From: Cheilinus undulatus
Taxonomy: Eukaryota > Chordata > Actinopteri > Labriformes > Labridae
DNA: 64,000 nt
NCBI RefSeq assembly: GCF_018320785.1
Contig: NC_054876.1
Coordinates: 20,978,212-21,042,211, forward strand
Reading direction: 5' to 3'
Shown: piece by piece, positions 1 to 13,200 of the stretch
Layout of the letters: every line of letters starts with the position of its first letter
How positions within the stretch are numbered: position 1 is the stretch's first letter
Notes under the pieces: generated by a model
What the model was told of the DNA's origin: nothing
The model's database searches: none
The model's input: only the letters and a program-made list of their open reading frames with translations
Translations under genes and position numbers: made by a program

Positions 1-1288
1 TCACTTTCTCATTTTTTTGTGCAAGTAGTGACAAAAATATAAATAAACCGTTAAAATACAAAAAAAAAAAAAAAATGGTAGAAATGTGAATCTTGAATAT
101 TCATCAAAATGCGGGATAAAAAAAAAATCAGACAATATCTTTTAATTTCCGGATTCCAACTCTGTTTTTACACCAATCTGACAGAATTGCTTATTGCATA
201 GTGTTAGTACTGTAAAATAGACCCACTGTTCTCAGGACATCAGTCTTTTGAAAACTATTTGTCGTTGAGATACAATTTTTTGATATCATTCTAATCAGAT
301 TCTAAGTAGAAGATATCATGCATGACAAATAAAAGCTCGGGTCTCAGGAGGTTAATCTTCTCCCAGTACAGATAGAAGACAGTTTAGGAAGAACAGAAAA
401 CGTTTTGGGTCATTTCAATGATCATTGTATGCCTTTCTACCACCACAAGAGGGTGCTGGTTGCATAAAACATAAGGCGCAGGGTGGGGATTAATTGTCCC
501 CAAAGTATTTTTCATGTCTCAGGGATAGAGACCAGTATTACGCATTTGTATTACGCATTTGTCATTGAAAGATATTGTCATGAAATTGCGGTTGTCCTCA
601 TTATGTGTGTGAGGTTTTCAGTGGGTGCAATAATCTATAGAAACATAATCCAGGCGAACAAACTTCGCATGAGTGATGAAATCATTATTGCATCAATGAA
701 TAACGCATTTTCAACAGATAATTGGTGCTGTCTACTTTTTTATCCAGATAATGGGTTATTCCTTAATCCTTTGTGTCTTTTAAGGGTGGCGGGACACACG
801 CAAATGAGCGGATGTTGCGTAGAAATTTTCCCGCGTTTTCGGCTCGAGACTTGGGGTTGGTTTGTTTTCGGTTGATCACGTGAGCCAGTAGTTTGCCCGC
901 TATGCTATGTATCAGTCCAGAGAGAGTTCGAGGTAAAAATACAAACCGTAGCATGTTTAATCCATACTTCATCAAATAACAAACGTGTTTAGCGCGGGAA
1001 AATAACCCGAAAACACAATAAAAAGACTTGTATAAACAGACTTGTGGAGACTGACTTTGGAGGGCGTTTAAAGGTTGAAACTCCAGCCATAGCATCAGCC
1101 GGCGGGGTACCTCGGTGTAACAAAACAAACACCCACTTCAACCCGGTTTCAGGAAGTCAGTCGGGGTTGTTGTATTGTTGCCACGGAACTTGTGAAGTGG
1201 GCTTTAAATTTTTACGCATATCTTGTTGCATTGAAAACATTTATATATTTACGTGTTAAATTTGCCTGTTAGGTAACCGGACATCGAG
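1..1288 (+). promoter_or_regulatory. rb1 upstream region with paired E2F-like sites
   Basis: This is the non-coding sequence before the rb1 start codon. From about 780 to 1150 it becomes richer in G+C and CpG than its surroundings. It holds TTTTCCCGCG at 826-835 and its exact reverse complement CGCGGGAAAA at 993-1002. Both match the E2F consensus (TTTSSCGC). The human RB1 promoter is known to be E2F-responsive, so autoregulation is a reasonable inference. The transcription start is not visible. Positions 1-420 are AT-rich with a poly-A run near 60-75 and show no gene. The short open frames here have no recognisable protein similarity and are not called. Confidence 0.55.
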
Positions 1289-4200
1289 ATGCCACCTAAA
1301 AAACGGAGCTCTGGAACGACACAAAACAAGGAGATGAAGTCTGGAACTGAAATTGCTTCACCGGACAAGAAGGAGAGTCCAGAGTTATCCGTTAAAAAGT
1401 AAGAAAACTTGTGTTTTTACATTCAGACTTCAGGAGCATACCAACAGTGATACTAGCGGCAGGTTACGATGATCTTTAAGTCAAAACAACCCTATTTTGC
1501 TTAGCTTGTGTGCTAATGTTGGACTGTTGCTAGCTAGCAAAGAATGTTATAAACCGTTAGGTCGGCTAGCTAGCTTTTTAAAATGAAGCCAGGTTTTTTG
1601 CTGCTAATACCCAAAAAAGGGCAAGCACCGAGAAAGTAATGAACCGTAAGGTGTTACATACGAATTAATGCTGTTATTACTTATAAATAGACCAAATGTC
1701 GGGCACAAACTTTAGCTGACAGTCGGAGGAGTCCTGTCCTGAAAGTCTGTTGTCATCTGTAAAGCATGTTTGCATTTACAGTTCTGTGTGCTGCATTATT
1801 TCTGTTTTCTAGACACAGAGACAAGGATACAGAGTTTTTAACCCTGTGTAAAGGTCTTCATGTGACAGACATGGTATGTGACCAGGCTTGGAAGCTATGG
1901 AAAACAGTTCAAGACTCCATGGATCAAGCTACCGTATGTATATAAAGTATATATGAAATTCTGAATGTGTTTCTGTAGCATGTCCAGTTACAGTGCTCCC
2001 TTCATGACTTTAGTAATCCACCATTTATAGTAAATAATATCAAAAGATTCTGAGCATCTGGAGAAATCTCTGTGAAAGAGACAAGGCTAAGGGCCAGTAT
2101 TAGATGATCATTTTCTGTTAAAGAAAGTTCATCAAGCATTCACAGCTTGGTTCTTACAGATTTAATTTATTATTGTTGAAACTAAAGATGTTACTGGTAA
2201 TATTACAGATTTGTATGTATTGTGTAAAAGTTTAAAATTTGTTTTTGCTCTCATTACTTCTCAGGGTGATCAGAAAAGGCTGTGGGGGGCTTGTCTGTTT
2301 GTGTCAGCGACAGACATGGATGTCCCCTGTTTTACTGTAACCCAGGTCCTGAAAGCTGTCAGTATGAAGTATGTATACACTTTGTACCATGAATTATGTA
2401 CTTTGTTTGCAAATATGCCTGTTTACTGAGTAATGTATATTCTTTCACTATCTTTGTGCATACCGAATATAATAAAGACAGAAAATTATGTGTGAAAGGA
2501 TACAGTTAATTTTCACTTTTCATATATTTTTATACACATTTATCCATTTTTTTAAGTTTAAAACAGTTTGTGGCTCTTGTGAGGAAGTTGGATGTCAACT
2601 TGGACACCATTAGCACCAAGGTGAATTCAGTTCTGACACGACTGGAGAATAAATATGATGTGACATTGGCTCTCTACCAGAGGTTTGAGAAGTAAGTGAA
2701 CAAAGGAGTACAGAAACAGTGCTTGGTTTATGTGGATATATTTTGGGAAATAGCAAGCCTTAATAATATTTCTTTTGTCTCAGAACATGCAAGAAAATCT
2801 TTGCTTTGGTTTCGGATGAAAAGTAAGTCCCAGATTTATCTACCAAATTATTAATGTGTTGAAGGAGAATGTTTAATGGTTGGTTTTCTCTTTTACCAAG
2901 GGAGAGGGAGACCATGCGGAGCTGCTGGACGATGTTTCTTCTGGCCAAAGGTAGATGAATTCTTATGAAACAACCAAAAATAAGTTGTGTAGAACGTATC
3001 ATCGTTAAGGTTCTGTTGTTGACAGTCTGCAGCAGCAGTCTGTCTTGTTATGATGATGCTTAACATATTCTGAATTTCTTCTGTCTGCAGGAAGGGCCTT
3101 ACAGATGGAAGATGACTTGGTCATATCATTCCAGCTGTTACTTTGTTCTCTGGAGCTGTTTATCAAACGCTGTCCTCCTGACCTCCTGCAGCCTCTTTAC
3201 AGTAAGCTTCAGTGAATTAACTCATTGTAACACTATTGTTAAAGAATTCTTTATTACTGTTAAGTAAACACCAAGAAAAAAGGTGCAAAGTTTGAAGAAT
3301 GAAAAACTTAGTCAGGCTATGACATGACTGTACAGTTTTGTTGTCGTTGTTGATGGAGTTCGTTGTTTGCTGAAATGTAAATTTATAGTGTTGTGGAAAA
3401 ATAACTGTCAGTTATGTTCTTAGCCATGGTAAAGCAGCTTTTCTCAAAATATCATTTTTGTTAACCGTAGCACTGTAGCTATAGGACTTTTAAAAGTCTT
3501 TAAAAGTGCTTTAACAGACATAACAAAGGCATGAAATCAGACAATGGTAAAATAAATATCGACACTTGGACCACGCAGAGATGGTCTTGAAAGTCACACA
3601 TAAAGCCAGAATAAACTGTAGCACAAAAGTGGCATGATTGAAAGGAATATGATTGGTACAGAATATATTTAAAGGCAGTTAAATCAGTAAATGATAAAAA
3701 TATATAGAATAAAAGAAAAAGCTCTGTATGAAAGAATGCATCGTGGACTTAATGAATAATTTAAATTCTTCAAATGTATTTCCACCAGAATCAGCTATCA
3801 GCAAAGTTCAGAGCCCCCCGACACGCACGTCACGTCGCAACCAGAGCAAAGCCAGATCCAGACCTGCAGAACCAGAGATGGATCTGCAGCTTCTCAAAAC
3901 CTTGTGTGATGAAAATGAATGCAACACAGAGGAGGTCTGAGCCATCTCTCTTGATATACCTCTCACAGTCATGTTACTGTTATCTCTCTGCCCTTTATCT
4001 TACAGGTTTTCTCATTTTCTATTAAATTGTATATGCAGGTGAAGAATGTATACCAGACCAGTTTCTCAGCCTTCCTGGACTCACTAGATCAATCAAAATC
4101 TCCAGATTTTCCTCAGGTAGGATTGTGTTTTTTTAAATACACCAGCTCTTTGTCTGCTGTTTCCATCAGTTATCTCTTTCCTCTTGCAGTTGCCTTTGTT

Positions 4201-7200
4201 GAATGTTTGAATGTGTAACAGCTGGTGGATGTCCTCTTTGCTGCTCATACATGTTTGTTTTCACATACATGGTGTTAGGGAAATGTGTACTCAAGCAGGG
4301 GAACCATTTTTAGTGTTTCAGGGCAATATATTGCAGAACCAGGATGCTACTGTTTACTGACAGTGTTGCACTTAAGCTGAAGAAGGACACACAGGACAGT
4401 TTATTTTACTGTTTAATTTCCCCTCTGTAACGGTCAAGTGTCTCATGTAACATTTGTGCATGTCTCACTTTAACAATCTAAGCTATAAAAGGCACTGGTA
4501 CACTGAAAACAAACACTAAACTTGATGGAAAGGATATTTTATAGCACAAAAGGTTTAAGGCTTAGTATCTGATACTAATCCAGTTGTAATTAGTCAAGAT
4601 TTGACAATTTTTTATGAATGTTTTAGATAAAGATCTGATCAAACATGAAAAGACTTAAATGTAGCATAAAAACATACAGCATAAAACTAGTTCATAGGGG
4701 AGCAGGTGGCCTAGTGGTTGAAGGCGCTCCCCGTGTACGTGGGCGGCCCTGGTTCGAGTCCGGCCTGGGGCCCTTTGCCACATGTCTCTCCCCCACTCTT
4801 GGCCTTGTTTCCGGCTCTGTCCACTGTCCTCCTCTATCCAACAAAGGCCCAAAAATTCCTTTTTGGAGCTACTCTATGGCACTCATACAGAGTTTGTTTT
4901 GCCAAGTTTACTGCTGCAGTATGCAGACCAGTTGCGCTACTCATGTTAAGCTTCTGATTGATGATACGTACAGCCCACAGCTGATGGATGACATGACAAA
5001 GCAGTCAAAGTTACAAAGTCAGAAACAGCGGCACTACGAGCGTGTCTGCGCGCATACATGAACTAAATACACGCTGTATTCTCCTCATGGAGAATGCACA
5101 GGCTTTCACCTGCAGCATTTTATTAATTCACACAGTTATGATGATTTATAGGCGGATCATATGCGGCTCAAGTAGCTCACGCGAGGGTTGTGGGAGGTTG
5201 GATACCAGATCAGCTCCGTTTCTTCATTAGCTCTCTCATCAACAGTTTAAAGTGTCCAGGGCATCTTTGTTATCTTTTACAACTTCCAGTTTGGTATTGT
5301 CTTCTGTAAGGAGAGCTGCTGCTCCAAGTGTCTGCACAACATTGGTCTTGCAAGATTGATTCTTCCACGACAAGAAATCTCGTGGCGTTTTGATCTCGTC
5401 ACACCCCTATGTATGATACTTAAATGTTTTAATATAAGGGAACCGTTAAGGGCTTTTTATCCTTGTTTATATTTTTCCATCTTGGACTGTGGGTAGTTTA
5501 ATGCTAAACTGGTAATGTTTTTTTTTTTTTTAAATCAACAACATGTGCAGTAGTAAGTTCAATCTCTGAAAGTGCTAACTTCTACTTTTGTATTCATAAG
5601 GCATGTACTGTAATAACTCAAACCTTGAGTTTTCCCCACAGGTTTCTGACCTAAACCAACAATATGAAGAGCACTACCTCAAGAGCAGAGACATCGATGG
5701 GCGGCTGTTCTTCGACAGGGACGAGACTGTTCTCATGCCTAAAGTCGAAATGTAATTACTTCACCTCGACACTTGTACACTTATTTTAATGTTGGATTTG
5801 TTTTAGAGAGAAGTATTTGATAATCTCCTCCTGCATTTAGATCACAGGTGGAGAGAACACCAAAGAAGAACCTTCCTGATGAAGAGGCTGTAATGATCCC
5901 TCCCCAGACTCCAATCAGGTGAGCAGCTCACAGTCACTATCTGATGTTGCATTGTTAATCTCAATGTGAAGAACATGAGCACTGTTTTTAAAGGTATGTG
6001 TAGATTCAGACCTATCTACAAACAATGTTAGGGTTAGGGCGCTAGATATCAGTGTGTGCAGTGCCCAATTTTTCAGTGCTACAGTTTCATGAATAAGGGT
6101 GACACAAGCTAGAAGAAATACACAGGGTGCAAAGAAGCTTCTTTGTTATTGATTTATCATCATCACCAAACTAACAAAACTACTGATCACCATCATGAGA
6201 CCCCAGCATCATCATCATCAATGACATTGTCATGTGAATAAAGTTCGAGGCTGTAAAAACAAAACAAAAAACTAAATTGGGAGTACATTGTAAATAATGT
6301 GAAGAACAGGGTTAAATAAAAAACAACTTCATGCAGTTATTCTACCCTAAATGCAGTCATTCTTATATTATTGATATGTATGGTTAATCTTGATTAATTG
6401 ATTACAAAGCCTGTAATTAATTAAGACTTTTTCCTTAAATTAATTGACAGCAGTGATATATACCTGTTCACACAAACAGAAAATCAAATATTACAGAGTA
6501 GTCTGTTTTTTGAGCTGTATATCTTTTACATCTTTCTAAATTTGTTTCATCTCCTCAGAGCTGCCATGACTTCCATTCAGCAGCTGAGAGGGGACCTCAC
6601 CTCTAGTGGAGACCAACCGTCCACTAACCTGGCTACATACTTTAAAGTGGGTTAAGTCAACTTTTGGCATAAATTAAGACTCTCCATCTGAGTGTTGTTT
6701 TACAAATTTTATGTCATTTCTTTCCTTTATGACCAGAATTGCACTGTGGACCCGACCCAAGATGTGTTGAAGCGTTTGGAGACACTCGGTCTGGCATTCA
6801 GCCAGAGGTTCGGTCAGGCAGTCGGCCCGCGCTGTGTCCTACTCGGCAGACAGGTTTGAAATACCCCACAAGGACACAGTAAGTTACAATGATAATGCTT
6901 GATATGATGAAATTGTTCAATTACTGTCTTTTTTTGTCTTTCAGAGATTTACCCTGGGTGTCAGGCTGTATTACAAAATCATGGAAGCAATGTTAAAATC
7001 GGTATTTGATTTGACTTTTTTTATGCAAAAAATTAATGTTAGTAGTGTTTCTACTCTTAGAGGATCAAGTTAGTATGATGACTGCGAAGATGTGTAAGAA
7101 AGCCCCAATGGATTACTTTGATGCATGTTATATTTTGTCAAAAAGATTTCGGGGACTCTTACCTCATTTTTACATAACCACAGACCAAAAGAAATATCAG

Positions 7201-10200
7201 ACAGGAAGCAAGTTAAGCGATCTGAATCACTCATATTCACGGGCTTTTATGCCTTTAACCGATGGCTTATTTTCTATTTTGCAGGAGGAGAAAAGACTGT
7301 CAGTGCAAAATTTTAGGTATGTGCATCTTTGTTTTGATTACTTGATGAAAAATAGGGAAAAAATGTGTGAAGCTTTTTGTATTGACTCTAGTGCATTTTT
7401 GCGAGGTGTTGATTTATAGTTGTTCCCTTTTGCTGATTCATGTGATTTCTGTTTCAGTAATCTCCTCAATGACTCCACATTTCATACCTCACTTCTTGCC
7501 TGTGCTTTGGAGGTTGTAATGGCAACATATGGAGGTGTGTCCTGCAAATGAAATCAGAGGCAGCTTTCACTCATCAATACTAGTAAATGTGTCTACACAC
7601 TATAGATCTAACAAAGTTTTTTTTTTTTAATTTATTTTTCCTCGTTTAATCAGAGAGCAGTTTTAGGACAGGAGGCTACAACCATGGTGGTGGTGACGTG
7701 GCCGAAACAGACGTGTGTTTCCCCTGGATACTGGATGTGGTCAACCTCTCTGCCTTTGACTTTTACAAAGTTATCGAGAGCTTCATCAAAGCTGACCCCA
7801 CACTGAGCAAAGATATCGTCAAGCATCTGGAGACCTGCGAGAACCTAATCATGGAGAGGATTGCATGGAGGACGGTCAGTTTGGTCTCCTGTTACTCCTA
7901 TAGTATGCTGTCAATAATGATGACACAGCATTTTAATAAACATAGGTACACTAGGAGAAGATATTTCCTGCAGATTGATTTTTAGTTTATAGACTATTAC
8001 TACAGTTCAGGAATAAAATAAATAAGAAAAGCCCACACATTAACTTATCCATAATCTTCAGTTTGGTTGTAAAATGGGCCTAGATCAGTTTGGAGTTAGC
8101 TACATATGAAAATCAGTGCATATCAGCATTTAACAGACCCATATAATTAATTTGAAACATGCAGGGGACTTAAAAAATTACCAGCACAGCCCTGAACCGC
8201 AAACTATTAGAATTTATACTCTTTATGCTTAAGCAAACACATAAAACCTGTATAACCTACTCAATGAGAGGACATATTAAACACAGACCATTACATAACT
8301 TCCAAAAAACCTACACATTATGATGAACTGTACGGGCAGATCTTTTGAGTCTTAGTTCTTGTGTAATTTCTATAAGGTGAGGATCTTTTTCTCTTGTCAG
8401 TTGTGATGTAAGATGACTTGTCAGTAGCTGCTGCTGCCTCCCCCACCATGTGCCTCCCTGTGCACCAAACTGCTGGAAAAGTAGTAGATGAATGGGTTGA
8501 GGCAGCAGTTTGAGCTCGCCAGTGATAGCACCACTGGGTGCATAGCCCTGGTCACCTTGGCCAGGCCACAATGTGGCAGCACCCCCACGTGTGTGAGTGT
8601 GTATCCAAGGAGGTTGATGTGATAGGGCGCAAAGCAGAGCAGGAAGACGCCCAGCACACAGTAAATAACCCTGAGCGTATGTTTGCGGCTGTGGCGCTTG
8701 CTGCGGGAGCGGTGTCTCGGCTGCCTGAGCACACTCAGCACTCTGCAGTAGCTGTAGAGAAGAACCAAAGTGGGCAGAAGAAATGACCCACACACTAAAC
8801 CCAGAGCCACCAGGATGATGGTGCGGTGGCGGCGTGAGGATGGGTCTAGCAGGCAGGGCTGATGTTGGTGAGCAGCTGCTGAGCGCAGCAAAGGTAGACC
8901 CACGCTGAGCCCCAGCACCAAGCACCAGATCCCCCCACTCAGCAGCTGTGCAACACGCAGCCTGCTGTTCATAGACACCACTGGGTGCACTACAGCTAAA
9001 TAACGGTCCACAGCAATGCACACCAGGAAGAAGATGCCTCCATACAGGCTGATGTATTTGAGGATGAAGGTGAGGTGGCAGTAAGCCAACCCAGGGGTCC
9101 AGCCGAGGGGGGCCGTGGCCTTTTGGTTGTAGTAGTAGATTCTCAGAGGCAGAGAGATTACAAAAAACATGTCAGCAGCTGACAGGCTGACCATGTAAAT
9201 GACGGTGCTGTTCATGGTGCAGGGAGACTGACACAGTCTGTGCAGAGCAAGGCTGTTTGTGACTAATCCCAGCAGGAAGATGACGCTGTAGGAAACCTGA
9301 TAGAAGGTAAAGCGGTAGCTGGTGTCCACTGTGCAGTTAGACAGAGGTGAGAACGGCTTCTCTAGCTCATGTGTCATATTCAACACTTCCATGTTCAAAG
9401 AAATTTTCAGCGCCAACACTTGAATCTTTGTGTTTCTCTCATGTCCAGAGGATGGTAGGTTTAAGTCAACTCCAGATGCAATAAAGTTTCAAGTTTAGAG
9501 GCTTTTTTCTGGAATACTTGAACCTGTGGAAAGTAGAAATGGAATCAAACTGAAATGTCTGCTGTTTTATAGAATCTAAATATGCTGAGGTGACATGAAA
9601 ACACTACATGAGCTAACAGCTAAATTAATATTCGACATGCAAGACAACAGTCGGCGCTATCTGACAATAAAGTTTAACTGCTAGTTCCTGCTCCCATAAA
9701 ACAAGCAAACATTTGGCTTCATTACAGTCAGAGTGGGGAAAAATAAAGATACTATCAATCTGCTTTTAATACATAGCAAAGCCCATTATCTCTGATTCAC
9801 ATGGCAGGAAATGTTGATTTGAATTCTTTAAAGCTGCAGTTTGTAGAAAAAAATCGACTGTCTGCTCATACATTTAAATCAGAATTAGGGAGGTCTGATA
9901 AAGGGCATTATTTCCTTCTGTATTTCTTCACAGATCATGACTGTGTATGCCATAAAGATTTTAAAGACTTTAATGGTGTTTTTTGTATGATTTATTAGAA
10001 ATTTAGGCTGCTGAAAAACTCATAACTATTAAGAAACAAATCAGTTGAAAAAAATACCAAAACATGAATCACCATCTGATCAACTCTGCAACACTGAGGT
10101 AGTTTTTCAACATTTTTACAAAGAACAGATTTGATTACTTTATGTATCTATAGCAGTTTTCTAATGCATACATTTCATACATTTCCTATACCATAGTTCA

Positions 10201-13200
10201 GATATCTACATCTGTAACTTTGGCATTGATCTAAATGCAGTCTTGAAGAATTTAGAACTGTATTAGTTTGTCTTTCTGATCTCACTATTTTCAACTGTGC
10301 CTTCTCAACAGTAAAGGTCAAATAAAATGAATATCACAATCATAAATATTTTAACTGTTTTCAGAGAATCTTTTTGGACTCCCATCTAAAGTCAAAGTTT
10401 AACAAACTCTTCAAAAAAGTTGTTGAGCTCCTTCCATATTTCCATATCGTACTCAATGACAAAAGCAGTTATTAAATGCAGAATTTAAAGTGAATATACA
10501 ATTACAATAATTAAAACAGAGGAAAATATTAAACAGAAACACTCACCAGTATCAGGATGTCTTTGATGCAGTTACCATTTGATGATGATATTTATCCAGT
10601 CAGCTGGCGTTCGGCAGCAGGATCAGTGTTAGGATGCTCTAACAGCACACCCCTACACTTGCACACAGGTCAACATTTCTCTCTCTCTCTCTCTCTCTTT
10701 CTCTTTCACTACATCTCTTTGTTTCTCTTTCCCGCCTCGTCCAGACAGACTTTTTTCCAACCCTCATTCATACTTAATTTAGTCATTAGATTATCAAATA
10801 CTAATTTTTAAAACATTTCATTGAATTGAATTGTGTCATCTGCTAAGAGATGAAGTCACAGATTGTTTCATTACCTTCTGGGAGGGAGTCGTATTTATGG
10901 TGTTCTGTCATAAACCTACAAGAGACTGTAGTTAATAGTTAACTCTATTTGTAAGCCAGCTCATAAAGGAATACCAACAATGCATCAAAACAGGGTGTTA
11001 TAATTAGATGTCTGTGTGTATCTGGTGTATCTTTGTATGAAGCTATTGTACTGCTCTCAAGGCCAGAACTGGAAAGTATCTAATAGCATTTAGTTAAACA
11101 ACTGTAATTAAGTATCTTTCTTGTGTACTTGTATCTTTTGATACTTTCTATGATCACTACTTTTACTTTTAAATAAGTATATTTTGGAGGAAGTATGTCA
11201 CTTCATTACATTTTAAAAAGCATCAAGTAATGAGAAAAAAGATCAACACTGTAAGTCAAAACAAGGAAGTCCGAGCTTTCTGCCAACAGCAACAAAAAGG
11301 CTAGTAGTTTGGCTTTGACAACAAATTATAGTCAGTAGCATCAGTCCCACATTTAATCCAAAAACAGCCATTGCATTTGCTTTAGATTAAGTCACACCTT
11401 AGAATAAACAACTTGGAGATCCATATTCTCTTGATATTTTTGCACATTAAAGAAAGATCATATTTCACTGTCAAAACCTCTTCAGTCTCAATAGTAGCTA
11501 CTTAGTACTCTGAGTCAACTTTGAATGACTAACTTTTTACTTTCACTGGAGAAGATTTAGAGCTCATTTCTTGCACTTCTAATTGAGTAAATTTTGACCA
11601 ACATAACTTTACTTTGACTTGCATACAATAGTCTGGTTCTTTTTCAACCACTGCTCAATGCAGAACAGCCTGGTGTACTTTTAAAGTTCAATAGAGACCA
11701 TATTAAATTAAATCTTTAAAGTTATTATTCTGGTGTGAAGTTAAAACCTCCGGGACAAAGTGTGCAACTCTGAGACTATCAGGGTTTTTGGGGTTTTTTT
11801 GTTTTGTTTTTTTTTTGCGCCTGAAAAATCAGTATTTTTTTCATGAATACACATCAGCCTATTGTCCTGTACACCACAATTAGAAAGCTGATCTGAAACG
11901 GTATAAAATGAAATCAGTCTTTGGATTTTATTAATTTAGTGAGATTAAGCAAGGTGCCACTTATCACCAAGAGACAAATTAAAGAACATATAATGAAAGA
12001 ACCATATCAACAATTATTTGTTTAAACGCAAAATCAAATAAAGACATACCATTATGTTATTTCTAACATGATACCTAAAAAGAGTTGAGGGTGAGGGTTT
12101 GGATTTACCTTCATAAAACATCTTGCACAAACAGTTTTAATATGCTTTAGTTGTAAAAAAGTATCAAAAGGCTCAGTATTTTTAACATCACTTTAACCAC
12201 CTGAAACCTGAGCTGTTGTTTGGAACTCATTTTTAGTTTCTCACACTTATCTGAGATATGTTAATAAGTGTAAAACCCAAGCCTGGTCTTTAAACATGAA
12301 GTAGTTTTCACAAAAATGATGTATGCATATTAGGATAATAGGCTTATCTTACTGTACAACATATAAAAATAATATCCCTTTATTTGTAGGAAGTATTCTT
12401 TTTTTCTGATAATGGACCACAAGAACATGACCAAATAAGAAAGAAATTTCCACTAAGATCTGGAGGTCTTGGAAAAATGTCCTTTAAATTGTCAGATCTC
12501 CAAAAATAAAAAAATTCCCAGTGCATTAACAAATATACAGTGCTTAACAAATTTAGTAGACCACCTGTCATATTTGTCTCAAAGACCATCCAGCATCATG
12601 AAGCGCTTTAATGCAGACTCTTTCATTTTCAATGAGCTCTCCACGTTTTACCATTTTGACATAACATGAAACATGAAATAACAATATTTCATGTACATAT
12701 TCTATAAAAGAGAACCCAAGCATCGGAAAATTTGACTGAAACTTTCAGTTGTCTCCACTAACAGTTGAAGTCTCTGTTTCTGGATTATTCTTTTTTATTC
12801 TTTTATTAGTCTTTTCATTTTCTCTTTTCTTTTTTTATGTATTCTTTAGGCTTTTTGTGCCTTTTATGTCATAGGTTGGATTCATGAGTGGATAGAATCT
12901 GAAACCGGGATGAGAGAGTGGGAAAGAGGCATGCAGGAAAGGGCCACAGGCCAGATTTGAACCGGGGCCGCCTGCATATATGAGGTGCACCTTAAACCAT
13001 TAGGCCATCTGCACCCCGTCTTTTGGCAGTATTGCTTTAACCAGCACTGTGCTCTATTTTGTAAGCGTACTTTTCTGTTAGGAGGCATGTTGTCGCTCGC
13101 CTGCTTTGGTTTCACAATCTTTCCCATCAGTGCAATGGTGGTGATGAGTGTGCCCATGTCAGTGCAGACCCCGAGGCTAAGCCTCTTAACAGGAATGCAG

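Noticed and set aside
483-1259. Open frames of 71-130 codons upstream of rb1 on both strands
   Set aside because: They overlap each other in different frames, have no recognisable domains, and lie in the promoter region. Length is what chance allows.
6160-6230. ATC/CAT-rich stretch as a microsatellite
   Set aside because: The repeats are short and interrupted, with fewer than five perfect units in a row.
8311-9021. 236-codon minus-strand frame overlapping the first nested GPCR
   Set aside because: It is an alternative frame of the GC-rich receptor gene (Ser/Ala/Gln/Pro-rich, no domain), while the 8421-9419 frame has all the GPCR motifs.
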